Shown here: positions 1 through 6,584 of the stretch, one piece after another | How positions within the stretch are numbered: position 1 is the first letter of the stretch | Layout: each line of letters begins with the position of its first letter | Origin: Thiotrichales bacterium | Lineage (GTDB): Bacteria; Pseudomonadota; Gammaproteobacteria; UWMA-0217 | Assembly (NCBI GenBank): GCA_024763135.1 | Contig: JANTGD010000088.1 | Span: 1-10,766 of the forward strand | Length of the DNA: 10,766 nt | Reading direction: 5' to 3' | Notes under the pieces: model-generated | Told to the model about the DNA's origin: nothing | Seen by the model: the letters and a program-made list of their open reading frames with translations, nothing else | Database searches by the model: none | Position numbers and translations under genes: made by a program

Positions 1-97
1 GTGGCTCAAAATGCTCATTTACTGCGTGTAAACTGCGCTTTTTCTCCAGATTTTGCCTTGTCTCGCACTCACCTGAGAGTTTTTCAACAGCCTGTTA
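1..97 (+). repeat. Partial dispersed intergenic repeat at window edge
   Basis: This stretch does not read as a convincing gene. It ends in the short motif CAACAGCCTGTTA (85-97), and a near copy, TTAACAGCCTGTTAA, occurs at 764-778. From memory, stretches that read 'CTCATTTAC...GTAAACTGCGC...TTTTGCCTTG' and end in 'TTTTTCAACAGCCTGTTA' are scattered through marine gammaproteobacterial genomes as non-coding repeats. That recollection is the main support and was not checked. The last three bases (95-97) form the stop codon of the minus-strand gene next to it. An open frame runs through on the plus strand from a GTG at base 1, but its composition is unconvincing. Confidence 0.35.
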
Positions 98-373
98 GAG
101 AAAGAGAGCCAGGGTGTAGCCTAGCGAAAGGACGGCAAAAACGGCCGACCATTTGCCAACAGTCGAGCGAATGCCGAGCAGGGAGACACAAAGTCCACCC
201 AGCACGAAGGGCAGGTTTGGCGGAAAGCCGAACGCATATTGACTGGGATCCATTAAAGGGAGTTCATGGTGTTCCAGGCGAAACATTGCAACGGGTGAGT
301 TCAAAATCCAAGCCAGGCTGAATACCAGCGCAATGACACCCATGAAAAGGCCGGAAATTCCAAATATATACAT
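95..373 (-). CDS. Small integral membrane protein of unknown function
   Basis: This gene encodes 92 residues, and I do not recognise the family. Three hydrophobic segments are visible: about residues 3-25, 53-68 and 73-91, so it is probably a three-helix inner-membrane protein. The loop between helices 1 and 2 holds a proline-rich stretch (PLMDPSQYAFGFPPNLP). The ATG start is supported by AAGGA motifs just upstream on the minus strand, one about 10 bases before the start. The C-terminus ends directly at the last helix (ALFL), and the stop codon lies inside the CAACAGCCTGTTA motif of the adjacent repeat, so the original C-terminus may have been altered by the repeat. It stands alone in the window, with no operon partner. 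That it is a real gene is likely from the start signal and membrane pattern; no function can be given. Confidence 0.65.
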   Translation of the reverse strand: MYIFGISGLFMGVIALVFSLAWILNSPVAMFRLEHHELPLMDPSQYAFGFPPNLPFVLGGLCVSLLGIRSTVGKWSAVFAVLSLGYTLALFL

Positions 374-437
374 GATCCTTCAATCCTTTTAATTTCAGTC
401 AAAAAACATTCCAATTGGCTGGGCGTTGGTGTGCACA

Positions 438-605
438 TTAAGGCAGCTCTGATCAATTCGTAAGAGGGCATCTTGCAGCGCAAAATCGCCCACTTCTGCG
501 TTGCGGATCTTCGCAATAACCCGCTATTACCTGCGATCCGCGCCTTGAACTGGACGATTTTTCACCACAATCTGCTCGCGCCAGTATGAATCAGAGCTTC
601 CTTAA
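438..605 (+). repeat. 168-bp MITE-like element, copy A
   Basis: This is one of four near-full copies of the same element (others at 3189-3356, 7438-7604 and 9269-9435). The left end reads TTAAGGCAGCTCTGATCAAT, and the reverse complement of the right end reads TTAAGGAAGCTCTGATTC, so it has terminal inverted repeats. The middle (about 506-540) is a second imperfect palindrome, GGATC...AATAAC-CC-GCTATT...GATCC. A hand alignment to copy B shows about 21 differences over 168 bases. No open frame is conserved between copies, so it is non-coding. No clear target duplication was found beyond TTAA at both ends. It lies upstream of the small minus-strand membrane protein gene, and its role there is unknown. 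Confidence 0.85.
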
Positions 606-1245
606 ATACCGCCTGCCAAAGCGCGGACGCCCGTCTGTTTTTCGATATTATTCTTTGGAAGCGGGGCACTCCCTGCCAAAATTGAATGAGGTGTGGGTGC
701 ACAAAACTCCGTCTTCCCGTTATGCGGCCCGATATGGGGTGAGCAACACCCTGAAGGCAGTCTTAACAGCCTGTTAAGCGAAGCCTGCAAAGGAACCTAC
801 TCAGACAATCCCGTAGCAAATTCACAGGCGAAGCGTCCACAGACTCGCTGAACGAGGCTTTTATGGACTGTCGTAGTTAGGTGTTTGTCGCCACAAAAAT
901 CTCCAGCTCAATCTGGAGGTGTCTGAATCGCGTCGCGCTTGATTCGCTATTGGAGTCAAAATAGACTAGCATCCACCCTAGGTCCTTGCCAATTGAGATA
1001 TTGACAGAGACACAATTATTTATAGTCGCAGCGGAGTTTGCGGTTGATGGGGTGGTTTTTGCATTGATGAGTATCAATCTGTGAGGTAGTAAGGGCTGAG
1101 ACAGTGGAACAATGCACTTGCCAGTACTGTGCACCTGTTGCACTCGTCCATTCAAGATAGTCAGTGGACTAATTAGTGAGACCGTGACGCTGTTGCGTGA
1201 AGCCGTTCGGACAGTGGAAGGGCTTTTCTCTTCGCTGGTACCGCG
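606..1245. other. Gene-poor stretch, no supported coding region
   Basis: No convincing gene is seen in these 640 bases. A 63-residue plus-strand frame starts inside repeat copy A. A 92-residue minus-strand frame (877-1155) begins with TTG, has no Shine-Dalgarno motif, has only one internal ATG and runs through a terminator-like hairpin. The visible content is a TTAACAGCCTGTTAA motif (764-778), the hairpin at 893-918, and the upstream region of deaD. Confidence 0.5.
893..918 (-). terminator. Terminator-like hairpin on the minus strand
   Basis: On the minus strand a perfect 6-bp stem, CTCCAG-attgag-CTGGAG, is followed immediately by ATTTTTGTG. This has the shape of a short rho-independent terminator. 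No supported gene lies upstream of it on the minus strand; the only frame there spans the hairpin itself. It may therefore be the relic of a lost gene, or chance. Confidence 0.3.
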
Positions 1246-1251
1246 TATAAT
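1246..1251 (+). promoter_or_regulatory. Candidate -10 box of the deaD promoter
   Basis: A perfect TATAAT lies 87 bases before the deaD start in a GC-rich setting (GCGTATAATCGCGC). The matching -35 region is weak: a T-rich CTTTTC about 17 bases upstream and no good TTGACA. If used, the leader would be roughly 80 bases long, which would fit the long 5' leaders known for cold-inducible csdA mRNAs, although it is shorter than the Escherichia coli leader. The promoter is inferred from sequence only. Confidence 0.4.
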
Positions 1252-1338
1252 CGCGCTCCCGCGAGCCTACGCTCAGTGGCGGCGCTGTGTTTGATCGTCC
1301 TCTCGCAGCCTATTCTTACCATTAACCGGCTGCCAACT

Positions 1339-3192
1339 ATGTCTGATTCCCCAAGCTTTAAAGATTTTAATCTCCCCGATCCATTGCTCCAAGCCTTGAA
1401 TGACTTAGGGTATGAAACCCCTTCACCCATTCAGGCCGAATGTATTCCGCTGTTGTTAAAAGGCCATGATGTACTGGGGCAGGCGCAAACGGGTACGGGG
1501 AAGACTGCCGCATTTGCGTTGCCTCTTATGGCGCGTATCGACCTGTCTAACCCCCATCCTCAGTTACTTGTGTTGGTACCAACGCGGGAATTGGCCTTGC
1601 AGGTCGCAGAGGCACTGCAGTCCTACGCCCATTATGTTGCGGGTTTTCATGTACTACCGATCTACGGCGGGCAGAGTTTTGGACCCCAATTGCGTCAGCT
1701 CAAGCGTGGGGTGTCGGTTGTCGTGGGCACGCCGGGGCGGGTTATGGACCACATGCGTCGGGGCACGCTCAAGCTTGAGCATCTGCAAGCACTGGTGCTC
1801 GATGAAGCAGATGAAATGCTACGCATGGGCTTTATCGATGATGTGGAATGGATTCTGGAACATACGCCTCCCCAACGCCAGATTGCGCTTTTTTCCGCTA
1901 CCATGCCGCCAGCAGTGCAGACCGTGGCCCGGCGCCACTTACGTGATCCCAGGTTGATCAGGATTAAAGCGCAGGCCACCACGGCGGCGAACATTCGTCA
2001 GCGCTATTGGATTGTAACCGGCGTGCATAAGCTCGATGCTCTAACACGCGTACTGGAAACCACTGAGTTCGATGCCGTAATTGTGTTTGTTCGCACAAAG
2101 AATGCCACGTTGGAGCTCGCCGAAAAACTGGCGGCGCGGGGATTTTCAGCGGAAGCATTGAACGGTGATATTCCCCAGCAGCAACGGGAAAAGACGGTGG
2201 ATCGTTTGCGTAAGGGGCGGATCGATATTCTGGTCGCCACGGATGTTGTGGCGCGCGGGTTGGATGTCCCGCGGATCAGTCACGTAATCAATTACGACAT
2301 TCCTTATGATACGGAGTCCTACGTACACCGCATTGGTCGAACCGGTCGGGCCGGACGTTCAGGTGAGGCGTTGCTGTTCGTTGCGCCACGCGAACGCCGC
2401 ATGCTGCGCGCGATCGAAAAAGCCACAGGTCACGCGATCGACTCGATGCAGTTGCCTTCCATTGGGGAAATCAATGAATCTCGGCTCAGGCGTCTCAAGT
2501 CGCGTATTCTTGAGGCACTCGAGGCTGAGCGTGGCGGGATGCAATACTACGGTCTACTCAAAGAAATTGAAGAGGAAACCGAGCGTGACGCGCTGGAGAT
2601 TGCTGCTGCAGTAGTAACCTTGGCCCAAGGGCACGAACCTCTGCTGTCGGAAGAAGCGCCGCATCACGCGTCTCAACGCAAACAGGCCGCTGAGCAGGTG
2701 CCGCAGCCAGCATCCCGCACATCGCAAACGGAGCGCAAGCCAGCCAAAGTCAGGTCGCCAGGTACTCGAGCGTCTCCCCTCAAAGCTTTTCCACAGATCG
2801 CGATGCGTCGGTATCGTTTAGCTGTGGGGCGGGAGCATGGTGTAAAACCCAGCCAGATTGTAGGCGCGATTGCAAACGAAGCCGATATAGAGAGCCAATA
2901 TATCGGTGACATTCAAATTCTTGACGATTTCAGTACGATTGATTTGCCTGCGGGTATGCCACCAGAAGTCGTCCAAATATTAAAAAATACCTGGATCTGC
3001 AACCGTAAAATAAATTTTCGACCCTACACGAAAAAGGACGGTGGTCAGCGTTCGGATTCTGCGTTTGATAAACCGGCCTATTCCGAGGCGAAAAAATCGC
3101 GGCAGGTAAAAAAGTCCAAACAGCGTAAGCCGGTCAATAAAAAAAGAAAAAATAAAACGAATAAGACTGCAAAACGGCGTAAATCTGCTTAA
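1339..3192 (+). CDS. deaD: DEAD-box ATP-dependent RNA helicase DeaD/CsdA
   Basis: This is an ATP-dependent RNA helicase of 617 residues (E. coli DeaD has 629). The family unwinds RNA duplexes in ribosome assembly, mainly of the 50S subunit, and in mRNA decay during growth in the cold; it acts in the cytoplasm. All core motifs are visible: the Q motif (GYETPSPIQ, residues 24-32), Walker A AQTGTGKT (49-56), PTREL (81-85), TPGR (131-134), DEAD (155-158), SAT (186-188), ARGLD and HRIGRTGR (330-337). After the second RecA domain comes a helical region (about 365-440) and a variable linker. A DbpA/CsdA-type RNA-binding domain follows (about 492-562), then a Lys/Arg-rich tail. The ATG at 1339 is chosen because MSDSPSFKDF matches the family N-terminus; an in-frame GTG at 1276 would add 21 unusual residues. 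No good Shine-Dalgarno motif precedes either start. The stop codon lies inside repeat copy B. Confidence 0.96.
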   Translation: MSDSPSFKDFNLPDPLLQALNDLGYETPSPIQAECIPLLLKGHDVLGQAQTGTGKTAAFALPLMARIDLSNPHPQLLVLVPTRELALQVAEALQSYAHYVAGFHVLPIYGGQSFGPQLRQLKRGVSVVVGTPGRVMDHMRRGTLKLEHLQALVLDEADEMLRMGFIDDVEWILEHTPPQRQIALFSATMPPAVQTVARRHLRDPRLIRIKAQATTAANIRQRYWIVTGVHKLDALTRVLETTEFDAVIVFVRTKNATLELAEKLAARGFSAEALNGDIPQQQREKTVDRLRKGRIDILVATDVVARGLDVPRISHVINYDIPYDTESYVHRIGRTGRAGRSGEALLFVAPRERRMLRAIEKATGHAIDSMQLPSIGEINESRLRRLKSRILEALEAERGGMQYYGLLKEIEEETERDALEIAAAVVTLAQGHEPLLSEEAPHHASQRKQAAEQVPQPASRTSQTERKPAKVRSPGTRASPLKAFPQIAMRRYRLAVGREHGVKPSQIVGAIANEADIESQYIGDIQILDDFSTIDLPAGMPPEVVQILKNTWICNRKINFRPYTKKDGGQRSDSAFDKPAYSEAKKSRQVKKSKQRKPVNKKRKNKTNKTAKRRKSA

Positions 3193-3356
3193 AGGAAGCT
3201 CTCATTCATTCTGGCGCGAGTAGATTGTGGTGAAAAATCGACCAGCTCAAGGCGCGGATCGCAGGTAATAGCTGGCTATTGCGAAAAACGGCAACGTAGA
3301 AGTGGGCGATTTTGCGCGACAAGATGCCGTGTTACGAATTGATGAGAGTTTTCTAA
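3189..3356 (-). repeat. 168-bp MITE-like element, copy B
   Basis: This is the inverted orientation of copy A, with about 21 differences over the length by hand count. The end at 3189 reads TTAAAGGAAGCTCTCATTC, and the far end reads GATGAGAGTTTTCTAAA (3341-3357), so the terminal inverted repeat is more degraded here. The element begins in the last sense codon of deaD, and its terminal TTAA supplies the TAA stop codon at 3190-3192. The central palindrome is well kept (AATAGC-CA-GCTATT on the minus strand). It fills most of the gap between deaD and acuI and contains no gene. Confidence 0.85.
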
Positions 3357-3452
3357 AGTCTCGGTAATACAGGTAGGTGTGATACAGAGGACACGGGCAC
3401 GGTTTGTGCTCAGTCTGTTTCTGCAACTCAATAGATAGGCAAAACTAATCCC

Positions 3453-4439
3453 ATGTTCAAAGCGCTTGTACTGACCCAAAGCGACGATACCATTCAGGCG
3501 GCATTGGATGAGTTTTCAGATGATGTTTTGCCGCAAGGCGAGGTACTGGTCGACATCGCTTATAGCGCGCTGAATTATAAGGATGCGCTGGCAATTTCGG
3601 GCATGGGTAAGATCGTCAAATCCTTTCCCATGGTGCCAGGCATCGATTTCACGGGTACCGTGTTGGCATCACAGGACGCGCGGTACCGCGTTGGCGATGA
3701 GGTGATTGCGACAGGGTGGGGGCTGGGGGAAAAATACTGGGGCGGTTTGGCGCAGCGTGCACGTGTACCAGGAGACTGGTTGGTTCACATGCCGCGGGGA
3801 TTGGATGCGTTTTCTGCCATGGTGCTCGGAACTGCAGGATTGACCGCAATGCTCTGTGTGTCACGCTTACGTGAAGCGGATGTGACCCCGGCCTCGGGGC
3901 AGATCTTGGTGACAGGGGCGACGGGAGCAGTGGGTAGTATTGCCGTACAACTGCTGTCAAGACTGGGCTATCGTGTTGCCGCTGTGACAGGGAAGGCGGA
4001 CATGGCATCTTATCTCCAGTCGCTGGGTGCCCAGCAGATTTTGGCACGTGACACTATGAGTAAGGCGCCACGGCCATTGGAAACCCAGCGATGGGCCGGT
4101 GCCGTCGACGTGGTGGGTGGTGATGTGCTGGCGCGCGTACTTGCAGAGACGCACTATGGCGGCGCGGTTGCTGCCTGCGGCTTAGCGGGCGATTATCGAC
4201 TCGAGACCACCGTGATGCCCTTTATCCTGCGTAATATTAGCCTACTCGGGGTAGATTCTGTGTATTGCCCCCCGTCGAGGAGACGGGCCGCCTGGCAGGA
4301 ACTCAGCGAGCGATTGCCAGAAAATTTTTATACGCAGATCAGTCAAACAATATCCCTGTCTGAGGTGCCTGCAACTGCCAAGGCGCTATTGTCAGGAGAC
4401 ATCCGGGGGCGGATCGTTGTGGATGTGCGCGCAGACTAA
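3453..4439 (+). CDS. acuI: NADPH-dependent acrylyl-CoA reductase, AcuI/YhdH family
   Basis: This encodes a 328-residue zinc-free medium-chain dehydrogenase/reductase of the YhdH/AcuI family. These enzymes use NADPH to reduce acryloyl-CoA to propionyl-CoA, which detoxifies acrylate, including that formed from dimethylsulfoniopropionate. The match to remembered E. coli YhdH runs the full length. Shared landmarks include SALNYKDALAISG (38-50), the segment KSFPMVPGIDFTGTV, the GWGLGEKYWGGLAQRARV block, GTAGLTAML, the nucleotide-binding glycine motif TGATGAVG (154-161), and GGAVAACGLAG with TTVMPFILRN near the C-terminus. The ATG start gives the expected MFKALVL beginning, although only a weak ribosome site (TAGG) lies upstream. 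No DMSP lyase or other partner gene is in the window, so a DMSP role is possible but not shown. The enzyme family is secure; the exact physiological substrate is inferred. Confidence 0.93.
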   Translation: MFKALVLTQSDDTIQAALDEFSDDVLPQGEVLVDIAYSALNYKDALAISGMGKIVKSFPMVPGIDFTGTVLASQDARYRVGDEVIATGWGLGEKYWGGLAQRARVPGDWLVHMPRGLDAFSAMVLGTAGLTAMLCVSRLREADVTPASGQILVTGATGAVGSIAVQLLSRLGYRVAAVTGKADMASYLQSLGAQQILARDTMSKAPRPLETQRWAGAVDVVGGDVLARVLAETHYGGAVAACGLAGDYRLETTVMPFILRNISLLGVDSVYCPPSRRRAAWQELSERLPENFYTQISQTISLSEVPATAKALLSGDIRGRIVVDVRAD

Positions 4440-4678
4440 GACAATCCATAGTCAAGCCGCATTCAGCGGGCCTTTGGATGTTCAGGCACAAGGCGCAACC
4501 AAAGTCGTGCTATATCAAGCCGGTGCAACACCGTGGATGAGTGGCCGGAGAGCTCGCTTGTAGGGAGCGCCCCAGTTGCTATGGCCCGGTGTTGCGGCTC
4601 TGATCATGGACCGGCCATTGCCGGCGAGCCGCGCCTGGATCCTTACCCTCTGGCGCGCTCTGTACGAGGCTTCACTTT
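4440..4678. repeat. Intergenic stretch with palindromes after acuI
   Basis: No gene is supported here; short frames over 4533-4799 run into the adjacent MITE and are not family-like. The stretch is GC-rich and holds an inverted pair, GCAACACCG at 4525-4533 and CGGTGTTGC at 4587-4595. The same pair, in the same order and at similar spacing, recurs at 10654-10662 and 10714-10722. A GC-rich palindromic patch follows (about 4606-4635). A weak hairpin just after the acuI stop (about 4456-4472) could help termination, but it has no T-run. The two regions probably share an old, diverged repeat family. Confidence 0.4.
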
Positions 4679-4686
4679 GGATTGTC

Positions 4687-4828
4687 GTAACGACTCAGCG
4701 TATTCATCTTTTGCGCCGCAAGATGCCGTGTTACGAATTGACCAGGGCTTCCTTAACCATATGCTCACATTCCCCGTGCGAAAAAATGTCTTGATATGAA
4801 CCAAAATCTAAACACGCTGAGTCGTTAC
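4687..4828 (-). mobile_element. 142-bp MITE with IS66-like ends, copy E
   Basis: The left end is GTAACGACTCAGCGT and the right end is its exact reverse complement, a perfect 15-bp terminal inverted repeat (4687-4701 and 4814-4828). Next to the ends lie GGATTGTC (4679-4686) and GGATCGTC (4829-4836), an 8-bp target duplication with one mismatch. Ends beginning GTAA and an 8-bp duplication are known hallmarks of the IS66 family, so this is inferred to be a non-autonomous IS66-type MITE. Read on the minus strand it aligns with copy D from its left end, then jumps to D's right end at a GCAAAA motif. It therefore keeps only part of the nested 168-bp element. It carries no gene and sits between the convergent acuI and LysR genes. 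Confidence 0.75.
4709..4756 (-). repeat. Truncated copy of the 168-bp element inside MITE E
   Basis: On the minus strand this reads TTAAGGAAGCCCTGGTCAAT, then CGTAACACGGCATCTTGCGG and CGCAAAA, matching the first 45 or so bases of copies A to D. The remaining 120 bases of the element are absent; after CGCAAAA the sequence passes straight into the right end of the MITE (AGATGAATACGCT). Confidence 0.8.
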
Positions 4829-4856
4829 GGATCGTCTTAGTCAACAGGGCGCTGTG

Positions 4857-5780
4857 TTAAAGCGTGCTGCTATACCCTGTGTTGCGATGCACGACTGACG
4901 TGAGCAAAGTCCGTAGCCAACCATTGCCGGGGTCATTGTCATTATGATCGAGCCAAACTAACTCAAGCGGAACGGTATGAGTTGCGAACGGAATCGAGAA
5001 TTGCTTTGTGGGTAATTTTTTTCTGTATTGAACCAGTAACCGTGGTAGCAGTGCGACATGGTCGGAATATGCGACCACTTCCAGCAGATTCGAGAGCGAG
5101 TCTGTCCGCAGTTTGGCGCGAATGCCATGCTGTTGCAGTGTGAGATATACGGGCAGTGCCTTTTCCAAATTGTGGGAAACACTTGCAAAACGCAGAGTCT
5201 TCATCAGGTCCATGTCGGGTGTGGCCGTTCCATTGAGTAGCGGGTGGCCTGCTCTTGCCACCAACACCATCCGATCAGTTGCCAAAAGCTGGCTTTTCAC
5301 ACCGGGATCTGCAGATTTATGCGTACCTACCAGCATATCCAGTACGCCTAGCTTCAGATCTTTAATATTTTGTTGGGGATGGTACGTGACGCGCTCGATA
5401 GACACGCCCGGGGCGACTTCTTGTAAGACGCTGGCGAGCTCGGGAAAAAACATATCGAAATAACTGCTGAGAGCTACCTTGAACTGCCGCTCAGACGACT
5501 CAGGTTGAAAACGCCCAAGGTTTTTCAGCGCAGATTCAATCGTCAGGTATGGCGACTTGACCTCGCGGTACAAAGACCTAGCGGTTTCGGTTGCTTCCGA
5601 ACCACGTCCAGAGCGAATGAACAAGGGTCGTCCGAGGCGAGCGCTCAGGCGAGTCATGGCATTGCTCACAGCGGGCTGTGTAAGACTCAATGCATCTGCC
5701 GCGCTGACAACACCTCCGTGCTCATAGACCGCGATAAATACCTTTAGAAGACCGAAATCCGGATTCTTATCATTACTCAT
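4857..5780 (-). CDS. LysR-family transcriptional regulator
   Basis: This encodes a 307-residue LysR-type transcriptional regulator, the usual length for the family. Such proteins bind DNA as tetramers and switch target genes in response to a small-molecule coinducer. The N-terminal winged helix-turn-helix spans about residues 9-68, with the family signature SAADALSLTQPAVSNAMTRL followed by LGRPLFIRSGRG. The effector-binding domain covers about 92-300. The start at 5780 (MSNDKNPDFGLL) places the DNA-binding domain about nine residues in, as is normal. An ATG six codons upstream (5798) is also possible, but neither has a strong ribosome site (AGGCGA lies before 5780). The effector and targets cannot be read from the sequence. 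It is divergent from the barrel protein gene, but the 800-base gap makes control of that gene only a possibility. Confidence 0.92.
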   Translation of the reverse strand: MSNDKNPDFGLLKVFIAVYEHGGVVSAADALSLTQPAVSNAMTRLSARLGRPLFIRSGRGSEATETARSLYREVKSPYLTIESALKNLGRFQPESSERQFKVALSSYFDMFFPELASVLQEVAPGVSIERVTYHPQQNIKDLKLGVLDMLVGTHKSADPGVKSQLLATDRMVLVARAGHPLLNGTATPDMDLMKTLRFASVSHNLEKALPVYLTLQQHGIRAKLRTDSLSNLLEVVAYSDHVALLPRLLVQYRKKLPTKQFSIPFATHTVPLELVWLDHNDNDPGNGWLRTLLTSVVHRNTGYSSTL

Positions 5781-5860
5781 TAAAATTTCGCCTGGCATTA
5801 GAGATGATTGTGATTAAGGCGATGGCCCCGAGACGCATCTGACTGAGCCTAAATTACGAA

Positions 5861-5888
5861 AAAACGTGAACTGTGTCAAAACGTGAAC
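5861..5888. repeat. Direct repeat AAAACGTGAAC, possible operator
   Basis: AAAACGTGAAC occurs at 5861-5871 and 5878-5888, 17 bases apart start to start. A degenerate third copy, ATACGTGAAT, lies at 5976-5985. The pair is about 80-100 bases upstream of the LysR-type gene start, where an autoregulatory site would be expected. The spacing is not the usual T-N11-A LysR box, so the regulator that reads it is unknown. Confidence 0.3.
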
Positions 5889-6121
5889 GACAGCTTAAAA
5901 CGCGGTAAACGTATGTCGACCAATTGCTACTGGCCATGTCAAAAGCTGACGCGAACATTTGGTTATGTTTTGCTAATACGTGAATAGTCGGCCATAACTC
6001 CTTCATTCACAGTAGCATAGCTAGTTAACTCCTTTGTAACTTCCCCTCGTATGGCCGATGCTCAATGCGCCAACGCAAGACAGATTGCCACAACATCCTA
6101 CGCAAAAAGCACGAACATATC

Positions 6122-6140
6122 ACAGGAATTTATGTCCTGT
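6122..6140. promoter_or_regulatory. Short perfect inverted repeat, possible operator
   Basis: ACAGGA and TCCTGT are perfect inverted copies separated by seven bases, in an AT-rich context between divergent genes. It could be a dimeric-protein binding site or a small hairpin. There is no T-run, so it is not a terminator. Confidence 0.25.
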
Positions 6141-6584
6141 ATTCACAACAAAAACTAAACGAAGCGTCGAGCAATGATAAAACTAAACGCAGTTATTCAA
6201 CGGCCATAATAATTATGGTCTAGTTCTTTAGAGCTATTGAGCGCTATTCGAAACCTTGAAGTGTTATGTGATCGCAGCAGAAATAATATCAACAACCTGT
6301 TAAGAGTGTATGCGGTGGCATTTATTCAGCGCGGAATTGAGAGCCAAAATCTAAAACGTTAATGTCGCAAGCTCTCAGCGCAACTTGATTTTGTTAAGCA
6401 CAAAATATGTATGTATGACTTATCTAAATTTTTAATGCAGCGGTCAATTAGCCTGGACGATAATAACCCGAAAAATAGCCCGAAGATTGATGTTTAGGGG
6501 ATGTACTCTCTGGGTATCGAAGATGAATAATGTTTACTGATTGTTTGACTACATAGTTTAAAAATATTAAGGAACAATAAATCA

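Larger units (their letters stand above)
5781..6584. other. Long AT-rich intergenic stretch between divergent genes
   Basis: No gene is supported across about 800 bases. Visible structure includes AAAACGTGAAC direct repeats (5861-5888), a TAACTCCTT direct repeat (5995-6003 and 6026-6034), and a perfect short inverted repeat ACAGGA-n7-TCCTGT (6122-6140). A 50-codon minus-strand frame (5854-6006) has no ribosome site at its start. The region probably holds the promoters of both flanking genes and perhaps operators. AT content is visibly higher than over deaD and acuI. Confidence 0.5.

Noticed and set aside
1..321. Open plus-strand frame of 106 codons beginning at the window edge with GTG
   Set aside because: It overlaps a better-supported minus-strand membrane protein gene and a probable repeat; composition (many Arg, Gln, His) looks like a non-coding frame.
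586..777. Plus-strand frame of 63 codons downstream of copy A
   Set aside because: Its start lies inside the repeat, it has no ribosome site, and the product resembles no family.
877..1155. Minus-strand frame of 92 codons
   Set aside because: It starts with TTG, lacks a Shine-Dalgarno motif, has only one internal ATG and reads through a terminator-like hairpin.
4456..4472. Possible terminator after acuI
   Set aside because: The stem is short with a bulge, and only a short CTTT follows, so it is not called as a terminator.
4533..4799. Two overlapping plus-strand frames (4533-4799 and 4576-4794)
   Set aside because: Both cross the boundary of MITE E and its truncated repeat, so they are made of unrelated pieces.
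5854..6006. Minus-strand frame of 50 codons upstream of the LysR-type gene
   Set aside because: No ribosome site at its ATG, and unusual Trp, His and Cys content; an AAGGAG lies nearby but precedes a three-codon frame instead.
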